Assembly: GCA_902783255.1 (NCBI GenBank)
Contig: CACZQB010000024.1
Span: 29,232-93,231 of the forward strand
DNA from: Oscillospiraceae bacterium
Lineage (GTDB): Bacteria; Bacillota; Clostridia; Oscillospirales; UBA644
Direction: 5' to 3'
DNA: 64,000 bases
Program-made: the position numbers and the translations under genes
Shown: in pieces, positions 26,628-35,350 of the stretch
Numbering within the stretch: position 1 is the stretch's first letter
Layout of the letters: every line of letters begins with the position of its first letter
The notes under the pieces: model-generated
Database searches by the model: none
Told to the model about the DNA's origin: nothing
Seen by the model: only the letters and a program-made list of their open reading frames with translations

Positions 26628-28037
26628 ATGAAATGCAATATAGTTTTCAGGATATTTATCTGCTTTATTATTACTATATTTGTTTGTTCCTGTTCAGGTA
26701 TTACCGAGGTATTTGATGAGGATTTCGCTGATATTTCAGATGAAAACATTGATCTGAACGGAGAGGTTATAACATACAACACGTCTTACGGCGACAATAC
26801 CGTTCTCGGCTACGAGATCGGAACGGAGTTTTCAGATCTTACAAAAAAGAGGATAAGCGATACGGAAAATAAGCTTAACTGCAAACTGAACATCGTTTAC
26901 GGCGGAGCAAGCTTTTCCTCTCTGATCTCAACGACGTTTGCCGGGACTTATCTATGTGATATCCTCTGCGGAAACACAAACAATGCCACCGCTGCAATAA
27001 AAGCAGGCGTTCTTACGGGAATCAAATCGCTGGGCGGTATAATAGATTATAATGATTTTGAAAGATGGGGCAATAAAAATCAGCTTCTTGCATTATGCTA
27101 TGAAGATGATCTTTACGGAGTATTTCCGGCTGCATGGCCGCTGCTGACGCAGATGTCGTTTGGATATCCGCTTGCAATCAATGAAGATATCGTTGCGCAA
27201 TTATCGCTTACAAGTCCGAGAGAATATGTTGAAACAAAGACATGGACATGGGAAGCGTTCAGAAAGTTTATTGAAGATTCTACCGTGATCGAAAGCGGAA
27301 ATGTCAGTATTTACGGCTTTTCCACAACAGACAGTGCTTTTGTGGAAATGTTTGTGCGAACAAACGGAGATCGCATGGTTGGCAGAGACAAAAGCGGAAA
27401 ATATATTTTCGGATTTTCATCGGAAAGCGCGATCAAAGCTATGGAAGAGGCAAGAGATATTCTGAAAGGCAGCCTTTCGTATGCTGTATACACGGCTCTG
27501 CCCATTCCGACAGTTGAAAAATTCGATAACGGTGAAGCTGCAATGTGCTGCACGCCGTATATCTTTGGAGCAGATGACTATACTGTTTCAAAAGCTCTGA
27601 AAAATTACAGTATCCTTCAGTTTCCATACGGTCCGAATGCAGAACCGGGATATGCATGCGGTGTTTTTTCCGGTTACGGTAATTGCATAACGATCCCGAT
27701 ACTTTCTCACGACCCGGAAACCACTGCGACAGTATTGAACGAATTATACAGTCCACTCCCCGGTTTTGAAACGATGGATAAGATAAAAGAGCATATGTCA
27801 CGCTATTATTTCTTTGACAAGACAGACTGTGACAGCTTTTTCAATCTTTACTTATCGTGGGACAATCTGTTTAACAACACAAGCATAGCCTCCAAATACA
27901 AGGATTTTATTACATATAACGGAGCTGTGAGCAGTTATGTGGACAGTTGCAGAGAGTCTGCAGCTGAGATTTTTGAAAATGATATCATGCCTACTGTCCG
28001 CGGCACCATTGCGGTATGGGGAGAATTTGACAGATAA
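26628..28037 (+). CDS. extracellular solute-binding lipoprotein, paralog 2
   Basis: 469 residues, lipobox VCSC (Cys22). Shared family landmarks: GGIIDYNDFERWGNKNQ, YGVFPAAWPLL, AINEDIVAQLSLTSPREYVE, TWTWEAFRK, YSILQFPYGPNAEPG and LNELYSPLPGFETMD. It begins 56 bp after paralog 1 without its own promoter and ends at a strong terminator, so the two are co-transcribed and have diverged since duplication, presumably in ligand preference. An AAAGGAG site precedes the ATG. Confidence 0.8.
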   Translation: MKCNIVFRIFICFIITIFVCSCSGITEVFDEDFADISDENIDLNGEVITYNTSYGDNTVLGYEIGTEFSDLTKKRISDTENKLNCKLNIVYGGASFSSLISTTFAGTYLCDILCGNTNNATAAIKAGVLTGIKSLGGIIDYNDFERWGNKNQLLALCYEDDLYGVFPAAWPLLTQMSFGYPLAINEDIVAQLSLTSPREYVETKTWTWEAFRKFIEDSTVIESGNVSIYGFSTTDSAFVEMFVRTNGDRMVGRDKSGKYIFGFSSESAIKAMEEARDILKGSLSYAVYTALPIPTVEKFDNGEAAMCCTPYIFGADDYTVSKALKNYSILQFPYGPNAEPGYACGVFSGYGNCITIPILSHDPETTATVLNELYSPLPGFETMDKIKEHMSRYYFFDKTDCDSFFNLYLSWDNLFNNTSIASKYKDFITYNGAVSSYVDSCRESAAEIFENDIMPTVRGTIAVWGEFDR

Positions 28038-28062
28038 TCTTTTGCGTTGAAGAGCAAAACAA

Positions 28063-28096
28063 ATCCGATCTGACAGCAAACACTGTTAGATCGGAT
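28063..28096 (+). terminator. terminator after solute-binding paralog 2
   Basis: ATCCGATCTGACAG pairs with CTGTTAGATCGGAT (one wobble) across a short loop, then GGTTTTT. Confidence 0.85.
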
Positions 28097-28101
28097 GGTT
28101 T

Positions 28102-28671
28102 TTAATTAGATAAAGAGTCTGTTGCCGACAAATATCTTTCTTTTGTAAGGATACAAGAAATAACTGTTTTTTCTTCGCCGTCCCACGGACGGATAATTTT
28201 CTCGGTGCGGTCGTATGTAAAACCGAATTTACGTGCAAGATTCCCGGATCGGCGGTTATCGTTGAAAAATCCGTATCTGAAAACTTCAGCGCCAAGATGA
28301 TTGAACGATAAGTCGAGAAGAAGCGATAATATTTCCGTACCTAAGCCCTTGCCCCAGAATTCGTTGCCTATACATATGCCTGCCTCTTCCCAGTGTCCCT
28401 TTTCGGTCTCCTTAATTGCACAAAGCCCTATAGCTTCTTTTGTTTCTTTCAGCGCAACAAACCATGCATAGTTGTTTTGCTGATAAATGACGCTGCGTTT
28501 GCATCTTTCAATGGCTTCGCTTTCACTGAATGAAGGCTGAAAAAGCATTTGGCGATAGACATTTTCGTTGCTCCACACATGTCTGAACATAGACTTCCAG
28601 TCGTCCTCTTCGGCTTTTCTGAGAATGATATTAACACCTGTCAAAACAGAATATGAAATGTAATCGTTCAT
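28102..28671 (-). CDS. GNAT-family N-acetyltransferase (RimJ-like)
   Basis: 189 residues of the Acetyltransf_3 type. ILRKAEEDDWKSMFRHVWSNE opens the fold, EEAGICIGNEFWGKGLGTEI is the acetyl-CoA pyrophosphate loop (G-x-G-x-G/T form), and SGNLARKFGFTYDRTE is the conserved C-terminal strand. These enzymes acetylate protein N-termini, antibiotics or small amines; the acceptor cannot be read here. Single gene, convergent with the binding-protein pair. Confidence 0.85.
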   Translation of the reverse strand: MNDYISYSVLTGVNIILRKAEEDDWKSMFRHVWSNENVYRQMLFQPSFSESEAIERCKRSVIYQQNNYAWFVALKETKEAIGLCAIKETEKGHWEEAGICIGNEFWGKGLGTEILSLLLDLSFNHLGAEVFRYGFFNDNRRSGNLARKFGFTYDRTEKIIRPWDGEEKTVISCILTKERYLSATDSLSN

Positions 28672-28704
28672 TACCGCTCCATTATTATCCTCAAAAGGAC
28701 GATT

Positions 28705-29157
28705 CTATTCCTGATTTTGGAGATCAAACTTAAAATCTCCGTTCATACACTGTCCGTTTGTTTCAACAATAATAAATACCGGACCTTTTTCAAAATAACC
28801 GCCGTCAGAACTGATCTCATCGCCGCCGGATATTGAAAAAAGCAGATTTTTTTGTCCGTTATAATCGTAATATATATCGGCGCTGCCCGATTCAAGTCTG
28901 GCGGAAAATGATATATCCCATTCTCTTTTGCCTGTGCATGAAAACACCATTACCCCTTCAAATGAGTAAAAATTCATAAATGCCGACGACGGTCCGTTTG
29001 AGTGCACAAAGCCTACAGCTTTGTATGAGGATGTGTATTTTCCGCATGATGTAAGCAAAACAAATATCGCCGTAAAAATAAATGCCGTTTTTATCAGAAT
29101 ATTTTTCTTTCCTGAAGCTGTTATATTTTCAGGAAAACACATTTCACGATTTTTCAT
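28705..29157 (-). CDS. small lipoprotein of unknown function
   Basis: 150 residues from the ATG at 29157. An in-frame ATG at 29184 is excluded because it lies at or upstream of the expected transcription start of a good promoter; 29157 also has an AGGAGGGG site. After a basic N-terminus the hydrophobic helix ends LLTSC, a lipobox. The rest is beta-rich (VFSCTGKREWDISFSARLES, DGGYFEKGPVFIIVETNGQ) and resembles small Gram-positive extracellular lipoproteins. No family recognised. Confidence 0.65.
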   Translation of the reverse strand: MKNREMCFPENITASGKKNILIKTAFIFTAIFVLLTSCGKYTSSYKAVGFVHSNGPSSAFMNFYSFEGVMVFSCTGKREWDISFSARLESGSADIYYDYNGQKNLLFSISGGDEISSDGGYFEKGPVFIIVETNGQCMNGDFKFDLQNQE

Positions 29158-29184
29158 TCGGTCTTCCCCTCCTATATTATGCAT

Positions 29185-29213
29185 ATTATAAACATTTTAC
29201 GCTGTAAAGTCAA
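29185..29213 (-). promoter_or_regulatory. promoter of the small lipoprotein
   Basis: On the minus strand TTGACT (29208-29213), 17 bp, TATAAT (29185-29190). Its position fixes the downstream start codon at 29157. Confidence 0.75.
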
Positions 29214-29262
29214 TACTTTCTGAGTTTTATTAGTTTGATCCGCATAACACATATTATTAATG

Positions 29263-29290
29263 TTGACATTTTTTCAAATTTATGTTATAT
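29263..29290 (+). promoter_or_regulatory. promoter of solute-binding paralog 3
   Basis: TTGACA (29263-29268), 16 bp, TTATAT (29285-29290). A TATAAT at 29292-29297 is too far from the -35 box. Confidence 0.6.
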
Positions 29291-29334
29291 TTATAATACA
29301 ATAATTTCTATATATCGTCTGAAGGGAGATTGCC

Positions 29335-30717
29335 ATGAAAAAAAACGTTTCGATTATAATTGTTCTGCTGTTCCTTTTTGCGATATGCTCCTGCACGCAA
29401 GGAGAAAAAGAAGAGTTTCTTCTTGATTTTGACAGTGAATCAAATACAGATACCGTAGATCTCGGCGGATATGACTGCACGATCGTTCAGGATTATGATC
29501 TTGACCACCCGTTTCAGTATCCTGTCGGAACGCTGATGTGTGATCTGTATCTGAAAAGGCTAAAAGATATATCTGACGAATATAATTGCAAAATTTCGAT
29601 ACAGACGATTCTCGGCAATGAAACTGCGAGAATAGCGTCGAATTTGTATGTGGGAGAGATTGCCTGTTCACATTCTCCGCACAATCCGGCAAAAGACGGA
29701 TTATATTATCCTCTTGACGCGCTGAGGGATTATATCGACTACACGAATGCAGAAAAATTCGGAAGTCCGGGAATACTTGAACAGGGTATGTTCAACGGTA
29801 TCCCATATACGGTATCACCCGTTTCGTGGCCAGGAAAGCAAAAACTCTACGCATACAATATATTTGCTGTAAACGAGGATACCGTATCAAAATACAACCT
29901 TACCGACCCTCGAGAATACGTTGAAAAAGGCGAGTGGACATGGGATACTTTTGAAAAGGTTCTGCCGGATTATCATGTTGTTGACGGCGAATACACATCC
30001 ACTGCAATGAATCTCACATGGTCGATCCTTGATTTCACGATGATGAACGGAGTGCAGTTTTTTGCTGTTCAGAATGACGGGAAAATGGTTCCAGCGCTTG
30101 ATTCTCAAAACGTTATAGATGCATTTGACTGGTGTTCAAACCTGATGAGAAATCATGCGGACATAATCACCTATCTCGGTCACTACGATATGGTTGAGGC
30201 ATTTATAAACGGAAATATCACACTTGCACAAACATCTTTTTCGCATATGATAAACGAAATGATATACGATGTTGATAACTACGGAGTAGTTCCGTTTCCG
30301 TGCGGTCCGAACGGAACTTACGGAGAGTGGGTAAATGCCTACTCGGGCGCGGACAGCATGGCAATATGGGTAAATGCACATGAGCCGGAGGCTGCAGCGA
30401 TGGTTATCGACAGAATATTTGAGCCGTTTGAAGGGTATGAAACACTTGATGACCTTCAGGCGTATGCATCGACTATTTTTTACGACAAGCGTGATGTTGA
30501 ACTGTTTACAACGTTTATGAAGTATTCACGCTGGAATTATTATACGCTCGGAATATGGGATTATTTCCAAAATGCCACGAGTGCGGCTAAAACCGGAAAG
30601 ACCGGCGCGGAAATAGTAGAAAGGACATCCGGCTCTGCAAATGAAAAAGTAAGACAGTATGTGATTCCGAACGCGGAAACGATAATGGGGCTGATCGAAG
30701 AGGAAAAATCAGACTGA
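29335..30717 (+). CDS. extracellular solute-binding lipoprotein, paralog 3
   Basis: 460 residues, lipobox ICSC (Cys20). Family landmarks: LDALRDYIDYTNAEKFGSPG, YTVSPVSWPG, AVNEDTVSKYNLTDPREYVE, EWTWDTFEK, YGVVPFPCGPNGTYGEWVNA and DRIFEPFEGYETLDD. It is the most divergent of the five in the N-terminal lobe. Monocistronic, with promoter and terminator. No transporter membrane subunit nearby. Confidence 0.8.
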   Translation: MKKNVSIIIVLLFLFAICSCTQGEKEEFLLDFDSESNTDTVDLGGYDCTIVQDYDLDHPFQYPVGTLMCDLYLKRLKDISDEYNCKISIQTILGNETARIASNLYVGEIACSHSPHNPAKDGLYYPLDALRDYIDYTNAEKFGSPGILEQGMFNGIPYTVSPVSWPGKQKLYAYNIFAVNEDTVSKYNLTDPREYVEKGEWTWDTFEKVLPDYHVVDGEYTSTAMNLTWSILDFTMMNGVQFFAVQNDGKMVPALDSQNVIDAFDWCSNLMRNHADIITYLGHYDMVEAFINGNITLAQTSFSHMINEMIYDVDNYGVVPFPCGPNGTYGEWVNAYSGADSMAIWVNAHEPEAAAMVIDRIFEPFEGYETLDDLQAYASTIFYDKRDVELFTTFMKYSRWNYYTLGIWDYFQNATSAAKTGKTGAEIVERTSGSANEKVRQYVIPNAETIMGLIEEEKSD

Positions 30718-30756
30718 CAAAACACATTTTTATCATCATAAAACATCAACAAATAG

Positions 30757-30783
30757 AGTCTGTTCTTGAATATCGGACAGACT
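30757..30783 (+). terminator. terminator of solute-binding paralog 3
   Basis: AGTCTGT pairs with ACAGACT across a 13-nt loop and is followed by a six-T run. Confidence 0.7.
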
Positions 30784-30849
30784 TTTTTGTATTTTACACT
30801 CTGTTTTTGCAACTTACGCCGTAAAAAATGCAACTTGCGCAAAACGGGG

Positions 30850-30878
30850 TTGACGAACCGTTTTTTTTGATGTATAAT
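30850..30878 (+). promoter_or_regulatory. orphan sigma-A promoter in an intergenic region
   Basis: TTGACG (30850-30855), 17 bp, TATAAT (30873-30878). No convincing coding frame with a ribosome site follows before the terminator at 30953-30979. Confidence 0.75.
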
Positions 30879-30884
30879 TCAGTT

Positions 30885-30985
30885 ATAAATTAAGATTATT
30901 TCATTTCCAATATATTTTTTTCATGTTTTTCAACTCCTTTCAACAATTGCTGAAAAGCTCCGAGCGTATCGGAGCTTTTTTTCAT
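30885..30985 (+). ncRNA. candidate small RNA (~100 nt)
   Basis: The stretch runs from the expected start of the orphan promoter (about 30885) to the end of a Rho-independent terminator with an 11-bp stem and a T run. It is AT-rich and contains a CU-rich single-stranded section (CAACTCCTTTCAACAA) able in principle to pair with AGGAG ribosome sites. The only ATG (about 30923) lacks a Shine-Dalgarno. I recognise no named RNA family, so this is a prediction from transcription signals only. Confidence 0.5.
30953..30979 (+). terminator. terminator of the candidate small RNA
   Basis: AAAAGCTCCGA pairs perfectly with TCGGAGCTTTT across a 5-nt loop and continues into T residues. Confidence 0.85.
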
Positions 30986-31026
30986 TCGCTTCAGAAAGCT
31001 GAAGTGATATGACATTTGTTTCAAGC

Positions 31027-31054
31027 TTGACAAAGTCATGATTTATGGTATAAT
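31027..31054 (+). promoter_or_regulatory. promoter of the GH20-like gene
   Basis: TTGACA (31027-31032), 16 bp with TGG before the -10, TATAAT (31049-31054); ~85-nt leader. Confidence 0.8.
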
Positions 31055-31143
31055 AATCATCATAAATCCTGAATTGATATTTTTGCAGAAAAGCATTAAA
31101 ATGGCAATTGAAAAATCAATATATGAAATAGGAGTTTGAGTTT

Positions 31144-32577
31144 ATGTATCTGAGTCATCTATACCCGAAACCGAAATTTATTAAAGAAGATGAAGATAAT
31201 CGTTTTGTATTCGGATCGAAACTGACTGCAAAAGTCAACGGACTATCGGCGGATATGGCGGAGAGGGCAAAATACTTATGGAACAGATTCAGCTTCGGAG
31301 CGTGCGATTTATTGCTCGAAGAAGGCGGCGATAATTATACTTTTACGGCCGGCAATGCAAAAAGCTGCCTGAAGGGCGATGACACTTATTCGATAATTGT
31401 AACGCCCGAAGGCGTTTCCGTATCGGGTCACGATGAAAAAGGACTTATGGATGGGATAAAAACTGCCGTTCAGCTTATATGTCCCGACAATCTCAAAATC
31501 GGCGAAGAATCCTTGTATATTTCGGCGGTTGAAATCCACGACTCCCCTGCTGTTTTGTTCAGAGCGATACATTTCTGCATTTTCCCCGACACGGAGCTTT
31601 ACAACATAGAAAAAGCGATCCATCTTGCCGGTTTTTTAAAAATGACGCATGTTATACTGGAATTCTGGGGCACATTCCGCTATGATTGTTTACCTGAACT
31701 TTCATGGAGCGACAGATCACACTCAAAAGAGGATTATAAAAAACTTGTCAGACTTATCCGCAGCTACGGAATGGAACCGATACCGATGTCAAATCAGCTC
31801 GGGCACGCAACACAGTCGCGGGCGATGTACGGGCGGCATGTTGTTTTGAATACAAACCCTCGTCTTGCAAGGCTTTTCGAACCCGACGGGTGGACATGGT
31901 GTATAACGAACCCCGACACGAAGAAACTGCTTTCGGAAATACGCAATGAGCTGATCGATTTTTTCGGGAACGGCAGGTATTTTCATCTGGGATTTGACGA
32001 GTCATATTCATTCGCCAGTTGCGACAGATGCAGAAAACATATACCGCATGAGCTTCTTGCGGAATTTCTGAACGAATCGGCGGACGATCTGCGAAAAAAA
32101 GGAAGACGGTCTATAGTATGGCACGATCAGTTTATAAGACGTTCGGATTTTGGCGAAGGACCTGTTGTAGCCAGCGGAGAAAACAAAAATACCGCTGCAG
32201 CTATCGATCTTATAGATAAAGACATTATCATAGCAGACTGGGAATATTGGAACACGAAAAGATTTAATGTAACCACGAAATATTTTATGGACAAAGGTTT
32301 TGACACCGTAGTATGTCCATGGCTTGAAAATGAAAATGTCCTTTCTCTTGACGCAGACGCAAAAGAGCTTAAAGCATACGGAATTTTACAGACAACATGG
32401 CAGGACCTGCCGTCATGGTTGAGCAAAGCAACATTTGCTGCTTCATGTGCATGGCAGGAAGGAGAAGAAGAACCTTACTATGCCGTGACGGAAAATGCTG
32501 CAATACTGAGAAATCTTTATGACACAAAAGGAGATTTCATCTCGTCAGGCTGGAATATCAACGAAGTTGTCCAATAA
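31144..32577 (+). CDS. beta-N-acetylhexosaminidase-like GH20 protein
   Basis: 477 residues. The N-terminal ~130 residues form a GH20b-like alpha/beta domain (YSIIVTPEGVSVSGHDEKGL then MDGIKTAVQLI). The TIM barrel carries FRAIHFCIFP, HVILEFWGTFRYD, MSNQLGHATQSR and HLGFDESYSFASC near residue 283, where the adjacent Asp-Glu is the family's catalytic pair. GH20 uses the substrate N-acetyl group, releasing terminal GlcNAc or GalNAc from glycans. No signal peptide, so it probably acts on imported sugars. It lies among binding-lipoprotein paralogs. Some GH20-like proteins have other specificities. Confidence 0.78.
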   Translation: MYLSHLYPKPKFIKEDEDNRFVFGSKLTAKVNGLSADMAERAKYLWNRFSFGACDLLLEEGGDNYTFTAGNAKSCLKGDDTYSIIVTPEGVSVSGHDEKGLMDGIKTAVQLICPDNLKIGEESLYISAVEIHDSPAVLFRAIHFCIFPDTELYNIEKAIHLAGFLKMTHVILEFWGTFRYDCLPELSWSDRSHSKEDYKKLVRLIRSYGMEPIPMSNQLGHATQSRAMYGRHVVLNTNPRLARLFEPDGWTWCITNPDTKKLLSEIRNELIDFFGNGRYFHLGFDESYSFASCDRCRKHIPHELLAEFLNESADDLRKKGRRSIVWHDQFIRRSDFGEGPVVASGENKNTAAAIDLIDKDIIIADWEYWNTKRFNVTTKYFMDKGFDTVVCPWLENENVLSLDADAKELKAYGILQTTWQDLPSWLSKATFAASCAWQEGEEEPYYAVTENAAILRNLYDTKGDFISSGWNINEVVQ

Positions 32578-32601
32578 TACAAAAAAATACTATATTACAG
32601 G

Positions 32602-32633
32602 ACATCCGCACGACTATAATGCCGCGCGGATGT
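32602..32633 (+). terminator. terminator of the GH20-like gene
   Basis: ACATCCGC pairs with GCGGATGT over a 16-nt loop and leads into TTTTTAT. The ~115 bp beyond it, up to the next convergent gene, shows nothing further. Confidence 0.75.
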
Positions 32634-32750
32634 TTTTTATCATATATTTGTGTTTTACTCAGTTTCTGTATCAGAAAGTGTTGAAACGCTCATTAAAGTT
32701 ACTGGTGCATTGCCATGTTTATTTCCGCATCAGCAACTGATCAAAGCCAT

Positions 32751-34139
32751 TTATTCACCATATACGGCTATACGTGCATCATAGTGCGGAACCATGTATT
32801 TTTCAACTATTTCATCGTATGCATTTTTGAGAGAATCAAGTATCTGCGGAACAGAGTCATGTGTGCCGAGAACATTTTCAAGCGCTTTGCGAGCGCCTTC
32901 CTTAAAGAAACCGTATTCGGTATTACGGACAGAATTAAGAATAACTTCTGTATCTCGGATATCATGGAAAACCTGAGAAGTCATATAATCAACAATGCTG
33001 TCTTTATCTTTATATTCTTCAAACGGTTCGTAAATAGCTGAAAGAATAAGCGCTGATGCAGCGGGATCTTTTGCGTTGGCAGGGATTCCCGTAGCGTAGC
33101 CGAGACCTTCATGATATGAAAGATACTTGCCGGGTGTGGCGTGAGGTCCCTGAGGGAAAGGAAGAACTCCGACGTTATCCATATTATACATAATATACTT
33201 TGTATCATTTGTAAGCTCATATGTCCATGTGAGATACATTACTGCCTGGCCCGAAATAAATTCGTCATGACCGGTGGAGTCTGTTTGAGGATGGAAGCAA
33301 TGTTTATGCGATACCTGATAGATATCCTGCGCGCGCTGCATGGCTTCTCTGCCTATATCCGTATAAAGACCGCAAACGACGCTTCCGTTTTCGAGTGCGG
33401 AAAGAGCAACGCCGCTAGAAAGAAACATATTGATTGAAAAGTATGCGGGATGACATCTCAGAGCATATACTGTATAACCGCCCTCCTCAAAAGTATATTC
33501 TTCGAGTTTTTCTTCAAAAAGATCCCATGTCCATGTATAATTTTCAACGAATTCACGAGGATCCGGCTGTCCGAGAGATGTTATGAGGTTTTCGTTTACT
33601 GCAAGGAGATGTCCGGGAGTTCTGTATACAAGTTCCGGCCATGCAAAAGGAACAACGCCGTATATATCATCGTTCCACAGCATGGACTGGAGCATATTCG
33701 GAGTGCCCCATTTATCGGTATTTTCAATATCAAGATATTCTTTCAGTCCAGTAAGATAACCTGCGCGGACATCCGATACAAGATGATACCCGTCGCCTTC
33801 CATAATATCAAAAGGCTGTGAGCCTGACATAACGCCCGCACGGAGCATTCCGATTATTTTATCCGGATCGTAATAAATATCTATTTTACAGTTAAGAGCG
33901 TTTTCAACGTCTTTAATACGTTTTGCGGCGTAATCGGCGTTTGCGGTGTCAAAAACAAAGCCGAGAACATTTTCGCCCTGAGTTCCGGACCATCCGAAAA
34001 CAGCGTTAAAGCCTCCGAGATCGCCCTCTGATGTCACAAAATCATATTCGGGAACAATTTCCGGAGCAGCTGTCTGACAAGCTGAAAAGACAGTCAGAAC
34101 CACAAGGAGCAAAGCAAGAACTTTAATAAAATCTGACAT
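32751..34139 (-). CDS. extracellular solute-binding lipoprotein, paralog 4
   Basis: 462 residues from the ATG at 34139, the only start downstream of the promoter with an AAGAGG site. Lipobox FSAC (Cys21). Landmarks: YLDIENTDKWGTPNMLQS, YGVVPFAWPELVYR, AVNENLITSLGQPDPREFVE, TWTWDLFEEKL, VGVLPFPQGPHATPG and LSAIYEPFEEYKDKDS. Closest to paralog 5 in length and in the CGLYxDxGREA segment. Own perfect promoter; no permease genes nearby. Confidence 0.82.
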   Translation of the reverse strand: MSDFIKVLALLLVVLTVFSACQTAAPEIVPEYDFVTSEGDLGGFNAVFGWSGTQGENVLGFVFDTANADYAAKRIKDVENALNCKIDIYYDPDKIIGMLRAGVMSGSQPFDIMEGDGYHLVSDVRAGYLTGLKEYLDIENTDKWGTPNMLQSMLWNDDIYGVVPFAWPELVYRTPGHLLAVNENLITSLGQPDPREFVENYTWTWDLFEEKLEEYTFEEGGYTVYALRCHPAYFSINMFLSSGVALSALENGSVVCGLYTDIGREAMQRAQDIYQVSHKHCFHPQTDSTGHDEFISGQAVMYLTWTYELTNDTKYIMYNMDNVGVLPFPQGPHATPGKYLSYHEGLGYATGIPANAKDPAASALILSAIYEPFEEYKDKDSIVDYMTSQVFHDIRDTEVILNSVRNTEYGFFKEGARKALENVLGTHDSVPQILDSLKNAYDEIVEKYMVPHYDARIAVYGE

Positions 34140-34181
34140 TAATAAAACCTCTTTTCTGATGATATGATAGATATTATATCT

Positions 34182-34210
34182 ATTATACTGAAAAACAGAC
34201 GAAATGTCAA
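34182..34210 (-). promoter_or_regulatory. sigma-A promoter of solute-binding paralog 4
   Basis: On the minus strand TTGACA (34205-34210), 17 bp, TATAAT (34182-34187). Confidence 0.88.
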
Positions 34211-34239
34211 TAGATACGGACAAATTTATGCCAAAGAAA

Positions 34240-34260
34240 CCGCCCCCGAAACGGGGGCGG
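34240..34260 (-). terminator. GC-rich terminator
   Basis: CCGCCCCCG pairs perfectly with CGGGGGCGG across AAA. On the minus strand it follows the duplicated-domain lipoprotein and is trailed by TTTCTTT. Confidence 0.75.
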
Positions 34261-34283
34261 AAAATCCGTCAATATATCAAAAA

Positions 34284-35270
34284 TCAGTCAAATGTAAGGT
34301 GAACAGGGTCGGCATATGCTATATCTTCCCATGAATCAGTATCATAGATATAGAATGTGATGTCAACATCCCGGATGCTTTCTATTTCGTTTTCTTCAAG
34401 ATCGGTTTCTGAAAAAGACAGCTTGCTCAGCGCATGTTTGCCGGGGAGCATGCTGCACGAAAACCATGGATCTATCATAAAACCGTTGACAGAAACGTTT
34501 CGGGTGCTGACAGTAACGGGTACATCGTTTGTATTGTATGCGTAAACAAGGATGCTGTCACCCATAAATTCGTCTTTCACAATACCTTTTACAACAATAA
34601 GCACACCGTTGTCATCATAAATCTTTGTGCCTGATTCGTCATAATTATAAAGATAGCTCTCTGCGGCGGATGTTTTTATGCTGATAAGGTCTGATTTGCA
34701 AATAAGATCCCACGTATCGTTTTTATAAACTGAAAAATCAATTTCGATATCGGCGACGGTATCTATAGCGAGTTCTTCGAGATCGGACTTTGACAGTGTG
34801 ACGCTGCAGTTGGCTTTCTTGCCGGCTGCGACATCTGTATAAAGATACGAAGAAAACATATATCCGTTTACAACAACGTTGTTGGCGGAAATCTCTATAT
34901 CTTCATCTGAATCGTTTTCGATAAGAAACTTCAGTTCAGGTCCGAAAAGCGAATTCATATCAAGACTTTTTACTGTAATTCTGATTCCGCTGTCTTCAAA
35001 AACAACGTGAGATTCAACAGCAACATCTGCCAAGGTACCTTCAGATTCGGCAGCAGATTCCGTTTCGGTGCCGGTCTGAGCCGGGTCTGATTCAGGGTCT
35101 GCCGAAGTTTCTTGTTCTGTTTCGGTATTGTTTTGCTGATCGTCGATCTGATTCGCTGTCTGAGAAGGTTCTGCTGAAGTATCCCCTCCCGTTGGCGCAC
35201 TGACGCATGAAGTAAGAGCAAACAAAAGAGCACCGACTATGATAAGTGAAATTGCTTTAAGTAATTTCAT
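34284..35270 (-). CDS. lipoprotein with a duplicated beta-sandwich-like domain
   Basis: 328 residues. Lipobox LTSC (Cys22), then an Ala/Thr/Glu/Gln-rich linker to about residue 85. Two ~105-residue repeats follow: the first has SGIRITVKSLDMNS then NNVVVNGYMFSSYLYTDV and DIEIDFSVYKNDTWDLI, the second NGVLIVVKGIVKDE then RNVSVNGFMIDPWFSCSM and DVDITFYIYDTDSWEDI. They are clearly homologous and resemble immunoglobulin-like (DUF4352-type) modules of clostridial lipoproteins. Function unknown; surface binding is likely. TCCTCCG on the plus strand marks its ribosome site. Confidence 0.7.
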   Translation of the reverse strand: MKLLKAISLIIVGALLFALTSCVSAPTGGDTSAEPSQTANQIDDQQNNTETEQETSADPESDPAQTGTETESAAESEGTLADVAVESHVVFEDSGIRITVKSLDMNSLFGPELKFLIENDSDEDIEISANNVVVNGYMFSSYLYTDVAAGKKANCSVTLSKSDLEELAIDTVADIEIDFSVYKNDTWDLICKSDLISIKTSAAESYLYNYDESGTKIYDDNGVLIVVKGIVKDEFMGDSILVYAYNTNDVPVTVSTRNVSVNGFMIDPWFSCSMLPGKHALSKLSFSETDLEENEIESIRDVDITFYIYDTDSWEDIAYADPVHLTFD

Positions 35271-35350
35271 GATTTTTCCTCCGTTTTAAGTTTATTTGGC
35301 TGCCATAAAAAGAGTTGTTATAATCAGACAAAGCCGTTTTTAAGGAACAA

